From Phlebiopsis flavidoalba (Eukaryota > Basidiomycota > Agaricomycetes > Polyporales > Phanerochaetaceae): DNA of 64,000 nt. The first letter of the stretch is position 1; each line of letters starts with the position of its first letter. This document shows positions 22,598 to 34,991 of the stretch, one piece after another. A model generated the notes under the pieces. That model did no database searches and was not told the DNA's origin. It saw nothing but the letters and a program-made list of their open reading frames with translations. The position numbers and the translations under genes were made by a program. Location of the stretch: the NCBI GenBank assembly GCA_035772785.1, contig JAOCPU010000041.1:124001-188000 (forward strand), read 5' to 3'.

Positions 22598-25500
22598 ATG
22601 GCGCAATGGGGACAAGGATACCAATATCCCCAACAAACAGGATTTAATCCCCAGCAACCACAGCAATTCCAGCAAGGATTTCAGCCTGGACTTGTGCCCC
22701 AGCAAACCGGGTTTCCGGGGCAGAGGCCATCTGGATTCCAGCAACCCCAGCCCACAGGGTTTCCCTGGCGGGCAGATACCTCAACAAGGGTTTGCACCTC
22801 AGCAGACGGGCTTCCAGCCTCAGCGGACAGGGTTTCAGCCCCAGCAAACCGGGGTTCCAACCGCTTTCAAGCCCAACCCACTGGCTTTCAACCTAATAAC
22901 TTCCAGCGTCGCGCGCCCCCTCCGCCCCCTCCTGTCCCGCCAATTCCATCGCAGTTCCAGAATGCGCAACCGACCGGAATGCTGGTGCGTACAAGGCAAC
23001 AATCGCTTCCTGAGCCCATCCCCAGGAACCGCTGACTGCGCAGCCGACCGGTTTCGCTGGCGGGCTACAGCCCTTGGTGACCGCAGGTGACGGGGTTTGT
23101 TGACCCCAGGCTGACGATGATGTCGAGCACGTTCCTCCCCGCGAACCTGTTCGGCGCCTACAACCCCGCGGGCGCGCCGCAGCTCCAGCAGCAAAAGCGG
23201 GATATCGCTCCAGCAGTTCGTTCCAGCAGCACAATCAGGCGAACCGGGGAACCGCCCCCGCGCCCAGAGTGCCTTGGCTCATTGTGCAAAGGCGGAGAAG
23301 AAGAGCTACGATCAGATCTTTAGGGCTTGGATACGCGGGGTGAAGGCTTCATTTCTGGCCAGACTGCGCTTGAGGTGTTTGGTCAGAGTGGTTTGGACAA
23401 GAATGACCTGGCAAAGATTTGGTGAGTCGCATCCTTCTATGAGCTATGAAGCCAGACACTTAATCAGAGGCATCGTAGGGCGCTGGCAGACGGTGACAAT
23501 CGTGGCAAGCTCAACCTCGCGGAGTTCCACGTCGCGATGGGCCTCATCTATCGTCGTACGTAATTCGATCTTAGCCCAATTATCATGAAATAAACGTTTT
23601 ACAGGTTTGAACGGCAATGATATCCCCGATGAGCTGCCTGCCGAGCTTGTACCACCTTCACATCGCGACCTGGACACCTCAGTCAATTTCCTGAAGGACA
23701 TCCTGAAGAATGACACGCGTGCTCGGTCGCCGTCTGGCATTGACGGAAGCCCCGTTTCCAGACTCAAGGATCGGTCTTTTCCACAGCAGCTCCACTCCTG
23801 GTGCCGGAGGTCGTCAAGATGCAAACAGTCTACAAGTACAACGACGACACCCCGGCCGGCGGGTTTTACCAGCCGCGCTCGCGCCATGTCGACCGCGCCG
23901 CAATCGCACAGCGAGTGAAGCAAATAGCCCATCCTCGGATCTTTCGGACCTGAAGCGCCAACTCGAGAACACGTCTAAGATGCTAGATCGCAACGCGGAG
24001 TGACAACGCTGCGAAGACTGCGGAGGATGGGAGCTTGACAGGAGAGATGTCCGACCTCAGGATATCGTATCAAGAGGCTGCAAGAGGACCTCGACTACGT
24101 CTCGAAAGGCCCTAGAAGCGCCAGAAAGGACGAGGAGCGGCGCAACCTTGAGCGTGAGGCTTCTTAATCTGATGCATGAGCGAATTCCGGAGTTGGAGAG
24201 GCGCATTGAAGACCGCGAGGCGCGGAAGGAAACGGGAGCAGCGGCGAATTTGGGGAAAATGGACCGCGACCGTGACAGGCGAAACGAGCGGTTCGGCCGC
24301 TACGATGACCGCGACCGCGACGATCGTTATTCTTCCCGTTATGACGAGGATCGTGACAGAAACTACCGCTCGTCTACGATGACCGTGATCGGCCTCGAGA
24401 CTACGACGACCGTGATAGGTATCGCGACCATGACAGAGACCGACCTTACTCGCTCGCAACCGCGAACCGTGACTATGATCGTCCTAGAAGCCCCCCACTG
24501 CTGCTCGAAGCCCGCCTCCACCTCCTCCTGCTCAGTCTAGCAGTATCTCTCCAACCGGCCGCCACCTGCGCCTGCTCCGTCTGCTTCTCCATCTCCTGCT
24601 GTGAAGCAGATGACCCCGGAGGAACGCAAGGCTCACGCCAAGGCTGAAGCCCAGCGCCGCATTGCTGAAGCGCATGGCTGCACTTGGACTCCAGCCGTCC
24701 GCCTCGCCAGGACCAAAGGTTGACACCAGTGTCGAAGGAGAGGCTTGCCCAGGAGAAGCAAGAGGCAGAGGAGAAGTCAAAGGCTGCTGAAAGGGAGGCC
24801 GAGGAACGAGAGAAAGTGCGCCAACAGCGCCTACAGAGCGAGATTTAGGCATTGAAGGAAGGATCTACTCCGACAACGCCTACTGCCACTGCTCACCAGT
24901 AAACGGCACCGCCTGCACTCGCACCCGGTGGCGGCACCCATGACCTCCAAAGGCTCCTGCGCCCGCACCGAAACCCAGGGCACCGAGCACCTCCACCACC
25001 TCGCAAGGCGCCTTGCTCCTCGTCCTCCTGTTTGCTACACGCGCACCTTCAGTCCCTACACCTCCCGTCGCTCCGACGCCCCCCTGCCCTGGCCCGTCCA
25101 GAGGTTGACCCCGAAGAAGAGGCATTCAAGGCTCGCGAAGCGGCTTTGCGCAAGGCGCGAGAGGAACGTCCTCGAGAGACTACGCCGCCTTGGAGGAGGA
25201 AGAGGTGAGAGGCCAATAGGCGTCTTGAGGAAGAGGAGCGTGCTAGGCGCCAACGTCTCGTTACGCCCACACCTCCCGTTGCCCCGCCTCCGCCAGTAGT
25301 ATCTCCTCCGGCCCCTACACCCCCAGTTTCGATACCCGCTCCTCCTGCGCCTCCTGCGCCACCCGTGTCCAGCCCTCCCATGTCGACGTCTCCTCCAGCA
25401 GACAAGGCCAAGACCAACCCTTTCAGTCGCATGATGAAGGAGGGTTCCACGCCTGCAGCCTCTCCTGCAGCAGCAGCTAACGGAGGGACCAATCCATTCT

Positions 25501-28500
25501 TTAAGTCTCAGCAAAATACTCCTCAAGTCTCTCCTTCAGTTCCCCCTGCGCCTCCTCCGCCCGCAGTGTCTCAACCGCCTCGAGCGCCTTCCGTGCCACC
25601 TCCGTCCAAGAGCCCGGCCCCTCCTGCTGTCAAAGCATCGTACCACACCGCTCCAGAGACCGACTCGGACTGGGACGACGCCGAAGAGAAGGACCAGGAC
25701 GACAGCAGCGAGGATGAGCTCGACTCGTCCAGAGACACACGCGACAGACTGGCCCGGCAGCTGTTTGGCAGCATCCTGCCACCATCTCGCCCACAGTCGG
25801 CTGCTCCTACTCAGCCCACGCCCAAATCGTCGACCCCAGTTCCTGCTGCCCCCCTGCGCCTGCTCCGCCGCCGCCACCACCTTCAGCCCCGCCGGCTGCC
25901 ATGGAGGCTCGATGGGCGCGCCTCCCCCCCCCCCCCCCTCCCCCGGGACCTCCTGGACCTCCCCCTCCTCCCGCCGCACCCGCCGCGCCCATCGCAGCTC
26001 CCGCTCCAACCTCCGACCGCAGCGCATTGTTCAGCTCTATCCAGGCCGGAGCGAGGCTCCGCAAAACGAAGACCAACGACCGCAGCGGCGCTGCGCTCTC
26101 TGGTAATGTCATCGGCGACACTGCGCCGCCAGAGCACATCCTTAATGCTCCCCGTGCGCCTTCGCCGCCTGCGGCTCCCGAGCCCCCGCGGGAGACTCGT
26201 GTGCTTGAGACCCCAACGCTGGAGCAGACGCGGTCGAACAGGGAGTCCGTCGGCTGGTTTGCGGGGCTTGCAGCGGATGAGCCTGCTGCCCAGCAGCAGC
26301 GCTTGGCACCCATGACTGAAGAGGAAGAGGAGCCTGCGACTCCTGTACCCGAGATTCAGGTCAACCATGATCAGGAGCCTGCGTCAGAGAGCGATCCCAT
26401 GCAGGATGTCGACTTGGCCACAGGTAAGTGAATTATGGACCATGTTACTTGTACGAGGCTCACTTTGTCTGCAGAGTACCACGTTCGTTCGTTGTACGCG
26501 TACGAGGGCCAGCGTGCTGAGGACCTTTGTGAGTTTAAATATGACCTATGTGCACGCACGCGTCTCACACCCAGGACAGCCTTCGGCGAAAATTTGATCC
26601 TGACTGCCCACCCATCCAAGACGGGCGCCGACTGGTGGTATGGTACCCTGCAACGTGACGGCAAGAGCGGATTCTTCCCCAAAACCTACGTGGACCGGGT
26701 CTGACACAGGTGAGCCTATCGAAGTCAGCTTCTCAGCCTTGGGCTCACGTACTCTATAGTGAAAGCGCGTGCTCTATACTCTTACGAAGGCACCAACGCA
26801 GACGAACTGCCGTTCGCCGAGGGCGACGAACTCTCGATCGTTGATCGCACCGACGCCGATTGGTGGAAGGCAGAGCAAAGTGGGGTGGTCTTTATTGTGC
26901 CGGCAGCATACCTCGAAGTTGTTGAGGGTCAGTAGACTGTTCAACACCATTGAGTGCTTCAGTTTACATTGAGCGGTTAAGGCTGAAGTTGTTTCTCGCC
27001 TCTTTCTCTTTTCTATATGTACGGACTCAAATAAACATGGGCTCTGGAATCATCTCGCCCCGAATATCATTGGAATAGCCTTTTCACCTATCACTCCGAG
27101 CACGGCCGGGCCTCTCGCTGATCATGGGAACCCTGAACCAATCTCCGTCGATACCTCCAGGTTATCCGTCTACTCAGAGTCTGCCTCTGTTCTCACCGGC
27201 ACCGAGGGCGACGACGACGACGACGACAGCTCGAGCTGGGATTCGGACGACAGCGACGAGGGCTCAGTCGCTGGGACAGAGTCTTCTGAGGACGGAGAAG
27301 AGCCAGAGGTTTCGGAAAGAGCAACGCAAACAGGAACGTGAAGCCCGTACATTGGAACGACAGCGCGTCCTTGAAGCTGCGGGCCTCATCATCACAAAGA
27401 CCGATCGCAAACCACCGCCTCGCCCGGCTCGGCGCAAAAGCAACAGAAACGGCGACCCGCGCCCGCCGTGCCTGCACGACACGCGCGCGACTCGTCGATA
27501 GCGTCGAAGGACCTGCCTTCGGTGCCTGAGTCGGACAGCAGGGACACCTCGCTCCGGCTCGACGACGCATACGAACGGTACGAGGCGTACAAGCAGACAA
27601 ACGCGAACCTCAACCGGCTGTCGATCGTCTCGGTCGACTCGGCCGCGTCCATGCCGAGCCTGTCACCCTCGACGTCTACCCTGCCAAGGAGCCCATCTGC
27701 CGCGAGTAGCGAGCACGAGGGCCGGTCGACGTCGCATTTCCTCCATTCGCTGTTTGGTAAAAAAGGCCACCGGTCATGAGGCTGAGCCACGGGTTATGCC
27801 CGTCATATCGGGCCCTATCCTGCAAGAGAAGGAGCCTGGAACGCCATCCATGTCTGAGGATGGCTTTGGATCTGTGAGATTCGTGATCAGCTATATCCCT
27901 TAGATTGACTCACTAATTCAACTAGTCTTGGGGAAGCTTAGTGGATGAGGTCGGTATTGGACGAGATGCCAACGAAGGAACGTCGCAGACAAGAGGCTAT
28001 CTTTGAGCTGATTGCGACGGAAGCCGCATACGTCAGGGATCTTCAACTTATTGTTGAGGTATGCAATCCCCATATAGTCATATCCTGCGACTGAGATAGG
28101 CAATTGCAGGTCTTCTACAGTAATCTCGTGGAATTATTGACGAGAAAGCTGTGACTGTAATCTTTGCAAACGTCGAAGACATCCTACTCACCAACACGGT
28201 CCAGTGCTTTGGACTCAAAGTTCAGCCAGTGTATGGAGCTTACAGTTCATACTACAGACATTCCTTAGTTCATCTCGAAGAGAGACAGAAGGACTGCAGA
28301 CTCTACATTGACCGTATTGGAGACATCTTGAAAAGCCAACATCTCCAACATGGGAGTGTATTTGGTCAGTGGGGAGTCGATTGGTGTAAGTCCGTGGGAA
28401 TGCTGACAGGCTCTTCTAGGAATATTGTGTGAATCAAGGAAATGCCATTAAGGTTTCTCCAGTCCCTGCGACAGTCGAATACGGAACTGTCCAATCGTCT

Positions 28501-29508
28501 TCAGGTGAGAGGTTCTTCTCACCTATACATAACACGGGGCACATAACAGTACTAGAATCTCCGGGACGATCCCGCCGCGCGCAATCTGGATCTGTCTAGC
28601 TATGCCTACTTGTCCCTAGTAAGTTTATATTGGCTCATATCCTTGGCAAATTTGTTGACGATAGACTCAGTGCAACGGATTACACGGTATCCTCTCCTCA
28701 TTAAGCAGGTATGTCTCATGCCACGATTTATCGCGAAGATAGTATCTAAGTTTCGCCAAGGTCTTGCACTATTACAGAACCCTCCGAAGAGCGTCGGCAT
28801 ATCGAGAATGCCCTTGACGTCTCTGAGGAAAATCTTGAACCACATAAACGAGACTATCCGCGAACAAGAGCGGCAGAGAGAAACGTCCTCCGGATAATTT
28901 CCAACAACCTCTGGATTGGCGAAGGGTGAGCAGGGTGTTATTGCTCTTCACAAACAAACTAAACCTCCTAGCAGACGCCTGGACCTCACTGCTCCGACAC
29001 GGGCCATGGGCACTCGCAAATTATTGCGGGAAGGTCTGTTGCCTCAAGGCAAAGAGTGGGAGACGCCTTCGTGGATTCTTGTGTAGCGACATCTTGGTTC
29101 TGACGGACGACGCGGCAAAGTCGCTTTATCGAATGGTACGTCTCGAGTATCCATGTGCAGGTGTTGCGCACAACATTTAACTTACGAGTGATGTCACAGC
29201 CTATACCGTTGTCCGAAGTTCAAGTCAGAGAAATATCTGGCGGTCGAGGTAAGCGTGCGACCTCTATTCTGTGCAACGATGGTTTTGATCGCAACTCTTT
29301 CGCAATAGACGATTTGTCGTTCCAGCTTGCGCTAGCGTATCCCCGCGGGGGGGATAAGATCAACCTTAGGGCTACCTCTGCACGAGACTGCCAGCTGTGG
29401 ATGCAGGCCATCGAACGGGGCCAGTCAAGACTCCAGGAAGCTGAGATGCAAGCTGCTCAAACGAAGGCGTTGAGCCATTTATCATTCACTTTTTTCAAGC
29501 CTTCATAG
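22598..29508 (+). CDS. PAN1: Intersectin-like endocytic scaffold (Pan1/Cin1 type: EH, WH2, 2x SH3, DH-PH)
   Basis: The product joins endocytosis to actin assembly and Rho-type GTPase activation at the plasma membrane. Modules in order are as follows. The N-terminus (22598-23100) has many P-Q-Q-T-G-F repeats. An EH domain (23290-23640) includes [33 protein letters not shown] and [16 protein letters not shown] coiled-coil and Arg/Asp-rich region (24000-24500) is followed by a long proline-rich region with NPF and poly-P (25380-26000). A WH2 actin-binding motif ([20 protein letters not shown]) lies near 26020. The first SH3 has [10 protein letters not shown]...[21 protein letters not shown] (26475-26700). 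The second has ARALYSYEG...DWWKAEQ (26765-26930). A DH domain begins [20 protein letters not shown] near 27980 and includes [11 protein letters not shown]. The PH domain is in [19 protein letters not shown] (29070-29440). EH-WH2-SH3-DH-PH order matches Cryptococcus Cin1, an intersectin homologue. More than ten frame changes occur. The end is at 29508. Confidence 0.88.
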
Positions 29509-29682
29509 ATTCTGCCTTGACACAAACATACCGTACTCATACGATCTTTAGCTCGCCTTTAAAATCGTTTCCTCTTGCTCTCTCTCATAGGACTCATCTC
29601 TCCCGATATCTTGCTCGTTTTAAATGGTTTAATGTGGCTCGTGAAACGCCGATATTATATTAGGGCCAAGTAAGAACTAGTT

Positions 29683-30979
29683 CTACAAGCTGTACTGCAA
29701 TGCATGGATCTTGGACTTTACCGTAGTTAGGCCAACAACGCCTGACGGCCTGGATCCGACCATCCAGTAGTTTGAGGACGGTATCGAGCCCGAGCAGGAC
29801 GCCTTCGTCTGGGCCTTGCCCAGGTACCAAGCGGGTGTGCGCAAAGTCTAGTTCAACTTGACGATGAGGTACGGCAGTAATTCCCGGTTTCTTGCTTGTC
29901 TCGTCGTCATCATCCTCTTCCTCCTCATCTTCGGTCCATGTCATCCTCTTCGCTTTCAAGCCATACTTTTATGCCTGCCCTGCGCCTTCTCCACGTCTGC
30001 CTCGTAGAGCACGAGTAGGCTGGCGCCGACCATACGCAGTTCAACTTTGGCTAGGGTTTCGCGGATTTCGGAAATATCATCACGAAGGGATTCGAAGGAT
30101 GGAAATGAGAGCATCTGCCGTGAAGACCAGTGCCCACGGCGGGTTCAGAGGGAACCTGCAATAAGCTGCTTGCGGGTATGTGGAACCGGGAAAAAGCGTG
30201 CTATGCCCTCTGGGAGCTGAGAAGCCGTGATGGATTTCCCGTATGCATTTGGGCATGACAATCGGGGTGTTCTTTTCCAGATCGTAACCTAAAGAGCGAT
30301 AGCATCAGCAGACTGTCGTAAAGCGCTAGATACATGAGAACTTACTGTGAAAATCCCGTCAGTCTCACACCCGTCTCAAGAGACGTAGTGTTGCGAGCTG
30401 TCTTCTCCATACGAGCGCGTTTCTCCTCAGATGCGCTTGAATCGTAGAGAACGGTACCGAAAGTTTGATATCAAGAATATTCGCCTGCCCCTCGAGAATT
30501 TGTGTGAAAGGTTTTTCCAACACTATAGATTGTGGATATACGACAACGCTCAATTATTTCTCATAAATGACTAGCAAGAGTGCAACTTATCTTTCTCGTC
30601 ATCATTGAGAGCATCCAGACTACCAGGTTGCAATACCACCGGCCACGTCATTATTCGCCTCCGCATCTACCTGGCCTCCAATCGAAGCGTACCGTAGAAT
30701 TTGGGATGTACGGCCTGAGTGCCTCGAGTGTCCAGGACTAGACAGCACTGTCCTGGTTAAAATTCTACTTCGACGGGCAATTGCGGGCTTGAAGATCAGT
30801 GAGCCATCCTCGCTCGTCATGACCCCCAGGCGTGGCCGCCAACTTGATTCTCGAGGAGGCGTCAGGACTTGGCGCTTCGGGAGCGGACCAGTTGGTAAGT
30901 GGAAGAGATGCTGTAGAGCTAGGACTAGTAAGTACAGCATTTTTAATTGCCGTTGATGTCACCTGACTGTCGCTGACAT
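29683..30979 (-). CDS. Inositol polyphosphate (multi)kinase, IPK family
   Basis: This kinase (PF03770, IPK2/Arg82-like) phosphorylates inositol trisphosphate and higher inositol phosphates. The start MSATVR at 30979 is followed by an intron. Conserved blocks are LENQVGGHA...GVMTSEDGSLIFKPA (substrate/nucleotide lobe), LPVEVEF, LRPYIPKFYGTLRLEGQ and ANILDIKLGTVLYD (the P-x-x-x-D-x-K-x-G catalytic motif, here with A for the first P). They continue with SSASEEKRARMEKTARNTTS and LETGVRLTGF. Next are YGKSITASQLPEGIARFFPV, RMVGASLLVLYEAD and VELDFAHTRLVPGQGPDEGV, whose DFAHT holds the metal-binding aspartate. The end HALQYSL is at TAG 29685-29683. One frame change lies in a run of five C (plus strand, 30823-30827) between GGHA and GVMTSEDG; others follow. 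It is convergent with PAN1, 174 bases between stops. Confidence 0.88.
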
Positions 30980-32664
30980 TCTGGCGCGCCTGTAGAACTG
31001 CTGGCCTCACGGAAGCTACTAGCTCCGTTTAGGTGGCTGTGTGATTAGACGTATAAATTACTCGTCGAATCCTACTCGCACGTTACCGATGAACGAATGG
31101 ATAGAGCTGCATGGTTGTTAGTAAAGAAGCACGCGAATCCCGTTAATAATACGGGAACAAGAGTAAACTAATTAGAGAGTAAGTGGCGCACGGGCTTATA
31201 CGGTCCGAACAATTCTCATACACGGCCCTTGTGACATCAGTGCTGCTTGCAATCGCAATATACCTTTACCAAACGCCGAACCGACGTCCTAATGCGACGC
31301 AGTTCATAGCCCTGCTTTAGATGCACGACACCTATCTCGAACCCTGCTGCAGCCAAACCATACTTTCTACCATTCGCAAATGGGCCTACTCCAAATAACC
31401 GATGCTGGACCATAACGAAATCAAACGTCTACCTAAGGCCGTTACCAGTCGCCCCCTGAATCTGGCAACGCGTCTCGTCCAATCACCTACAAGGGTCATG
31501 GATCATCGGAGCCCCCTCAACACATTGTAAGTCCCAGATGGAACGTCCTCTCGGGCAGCAGTAGGGCAGTATGCCCGACGATCCACTTTGCTCAGCATTC
31601 CAGCCAATCTAGCTGGGGGGAAGACAATCAATCGACAAAAACGTCATAGAGAGAGATTCAACGGCTTGGATGGCGTTTTGAGGTCGATGTGTGAACAGCC
31701 TCCAAGAGCATGCGCTCAACAACGAAACGCTGAGGGAGCTTTAGAGTGAGAATTTTTCGAGTAGTCGATGGTCGAGAGAAAATACTGTAAGTTTTATAGA
31801 TCCATCTATCGGGCAGTGCGACACGATCATATAATACTGCGTCACAGAGTAGATAGGTCTCGGCTAATCATACGCGGTACGAACTTATGCACATCATTTA
31901 TCACAGGTGATCTTACAAAAAAGTGGGTACAGCACAGGTCAGCCAAAGCTCAGTATTACCCTAGGATGGATACCCGGAAATCGGCTAGTGTTCTTAGATC
32001 TGTGTACTCAGTGCTCCAATAGCGAATCTACAATATATCCGTTCTATGAGGAGTCGATTCTCCGCTCGTGATCTCCGTGAAGTGTCAACAGCAGATCTCA
32101 ATAGCTTGCTGTCCGAATTTGTCGCACACTGCAGACGCGATAAAATACCCCTGGAGTCGTCACGTACCATGGCTTGGCAAGCGAAAGCTACGACTCCAAC
32201 CCTCACCATCCAGTTATACTCTCACGTCAATAACCCATCAAGCAGATGCTGGTGGCGTCTAGTACCGTTCAAGGCCTGTGGTGTGATGTCGGTGTGCTTG
32301 ACGATTGAAAGATCCCAGGTATCACAGCATCGCCGAGCGGTCTCGCGGCCGTTCTGGTTTTACAGTAACGTAATGTAAATCACATACATACTCCATTTTG
32401 TGAGTCTCCCACTGGCAGTAAGGCACATCGAACGTTGACAAGCAGCGGACCACAATCAGGAGTTGGCATCTGTTCGAACAGCGAACGCCGACGACGCCTC
32501 GGCCTGGCAAGTTTGCTCCTGCGAATCACGTCAATGAGAAGAAAGAGGCGCGTCTCACGCACTGGACGGAGCTCTTAAGTAGGCCGCTGTGGAAGTTTTT
32601 TTTTTTTTTTCTGCTACGTCTTTGATTACCTCTATCACTTGCGTTCGGGCCCATTGTCGTCAAC
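30980..32664. other. Gene-poor, AT-richer interval
   Basis: About 1.7 kb without a recognisable protein. It contains a T15 run at 32596-32610, just upstream of the 7-TM gene. Short open frames exist but show no family motif. It could include decayed sequence. No terminal repeats were seen. Confidence 0.3.
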
Positions 32665-34062
32665 ATGGGACTGAATCCCTATCAGGCAGGGGGGTTTTTG
32701 ATGCTCTTTGGGGAGACTCTATTCTATGGTGTGTATTAATTGCTCTCGGCTTGAGTATGTTGTCCTGAAGTGATCAAAATCGGACGCAGGAATATTCACA
32801 GTGCTGGAGGTGGTTATTCTCTACATTATTAATGTGAGCAAAACTTTACGACTACTATGTCCTACGCACGGATGGGCGTTGATTTCGTCACGATCAGGAC
32901 TGACTCGCCAAACTGTCCTTTTCGAACAAACTTCTCCTTTCTACGTCGTCCTGCAATACATTCTGGTAATCGATTCATGAAGCGGCGACTCTTTACTTGG
33001 TATATGTACGTAACCCCGCTCATGGCATGGTGTTGCTGCAGCCCAATGGTGTCTATGACTTTGGTAAATATGGCATCGCTAGCTTCTTCTTGACAGCCCG
33101 ATTGACAGCCTCCGACAGATTCTGCTCGGAGACTACGTTCTTATCTGGAGAGTCTGGGTTGTCTGGTCGAGACGATGGTGGTCATTGTTGTTCCTGTATT
33201 TGTTTTCGACAGCGAGCTTCAGTTGCGTGTATCCCCTTTGGCCGGCATATACCTTCATCGCTAACTATGTTCTCTCACTGTAGTAATTGGAATCGTCGGA
33301 GAAGCACTGGCGGCTTCAGAGAAGACTTGCAGGCCAACTCTTCAGATCCTTCGTTTATGTTCCCGTAGCTGCGCTCCTCGTCGCCAGCACACGGTCTGAA
33401 TACAAGCCTCATCGTAGGCCGCTTGGTCGTGTGCGTGTTCCATGTCCTAGCCCAGTCTTGTTAGTATGACAAAAAATTGACCAGATGAATCGCATCAGAT
33501 ATCAACTCTGGTCAACTCAACGAGTTCTGAGGTCGGTGAAAATATCACAATGCGGTGATCACCGCATCATTCGAGCCACACTCCTCATCTTTGAGTCTGG
33601 CGCGATAATGATGACCGCGTTGGTAGGTAGTTTTAACAGACAAATGTGGATCGCACAGCTGACGAATATACATTGTAGATCATATCTTTGATTTTGGAGA
33701 GATGCAACAGCTCGGGAGCAAGCGCTCCCCGTGGCCATACACATGGCAACTATACTCTATGTGCGTACTTCTATGACGAGCAACAGGGGACAATACTGAA
33801 TTACTCCAAGGGTATCGTCCCAACATCACTCATCATCCTCGTTTACTTCAACATTGCAATCGGAGGACCACACAACGATAGAAGAGCGCGAAGAACACCA
33901 GACGGACTATACAGTTTGACCACGAGAGTGTGTCTACTACCGAAGAAGACGAGCACACAATCATCTCTAACCCGAAGCGACGCCTTTCTGCGAGACTCAG
34001 CCAGCAATCCCATACTTCGCATGACCTCACCCCCGGTGGGAGGCAAAGCCGCTCCCTTGTAA
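32665..34062 (+). CDS. Basidiomycete-type seven-transmembrane protein of unknown function
   Basis: Short exons encode hydrophobic helices in the order seen in the large Agaricomycete 7-TM family of unknown ligand. MGLNPYQAGGFLMLFGETLF is followed by a GT-AG intron (32729-32790 region), then YGIFTVLEVVILYIIN and another intron. Next come FYVVLQYILV and ILLGDYVLIWRVWVVWSRRW, the family hallmark: a short D-Y/C-x-L-I-W-R-x-x-V-x-W helix. A later helix pair includes VIGIVGEALAAS and ESGAIMMTALV. The cytoplasmic tail is Ser/Thr/Arg-rich and ends GGKAAPL at 34060-34062. Several frame changes are present in the second half. A receptor or transporter role cannot be distinguished. The start is supported by the hydrophobic pattern right after the first ATG. 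Confidence 0.55.
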
Positions 34063-34991
34063 ATTACAGGTGCTCAGTATGGAAAACGAAATTTCACGGA
34101 ATATAGTCATCATGATTTGACGCATGAAGAGGGCAACTAGCGTGAACACAGGTTTACATTCTCACATGTGGTACCACGCTGCTACCCCTCAGACTCCTGT
34201 GCCCGAGACGCTCCCAAAGTCTTGCAACGGGCGCCTAGAAATTTGCGCTACTATAGTCGGTCTGCGTCCCAGCTACGTTCGCTGGCAGGCTTGTTCGTCT
34301 TGTCGTAATAGGTAAATAGGTAGAATGGGGACTACGAGGGAAAACTTGGATTATTTAAAAACACACAAAAAACATCTTTCTGTATCAATAACTTTCACCC
34401 ATCAAAACAACCGTGCTGGTACGGGCGAACCTCAGCGCGGCTAGAGCGTCCGTAGACTGTGCAGCCTCCATTCAACCTGCCTGGAGCGCATGCCTTACGG
34501 AACAAAGCACACCAGCCACAGCGGCGGACAACCAATGAACGACCCGTGGGCCCAACTCGGTTCTAATGGTCCGCGAGAGCCGCAGCAATCGATGGGACAC
34601 GGGATCAAAAGGACTCCTCGAGGGAACGTCTGGGGCCTGGGTTCGCCTATACCTCGAATTCCACCCCGACCTCGGCCAACATGTCGTCACCTGCGCACTG
34701 GCGGAAGGCGGACCCATATAAAGCACTAGTTGTCCACCTGCGGGCCATAGGTCCGGAACGCAGGCCGGCGGGAATTGATGGGCGAGGACAAAGGACCTCC
34801 ATATGACAACGGGCACAAAGCGTCGCCGTCGGCGCCGCGGTTCGGTGATTATGGGCCCAGGCAAAGCGGGGGCTGATATACAGGACCGAGGGGGGCCGCG
34901 GCGGGCGGGGGTCTTGGACCATTATCCACTACCACCTCCAAGCCGTGAACATCCCGTACCCAGCACTTCCAGCCCATACCTAACACACACG
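34063..34991. promoter_or_regulatory. Intergenic region with promoter of acidic-family copy 1
   Basis: The first half holds the 3' flank of the 7-TM gene and an AT-rich stretch near 34350. Near 34865 is GCAAAGCGGGGGCTGATATA followed by CAGGACCG. This recurs in front of copy 2 (near 38869) as GCAAAGCGGGGTTGATATA plus AGGACCG. The conserved TATA-like element in both copies supports it as a promoter. Start codons lie about 120-140 bases downstream. Confidence 0.45.

Noticed and set aside
25807..26313. Long minus-strand glycine-rich open frame
   Set aside because: It is the reverse complement of the PAN1 poly-proline region; the plus strand carries a WH2 motif and SH3 domains.
30980..32664. Suspected decayed retrotransposon
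   Set aside because: No reverse transcriptase, integrase or gag motif and no terminal repeats could be found on either strand.
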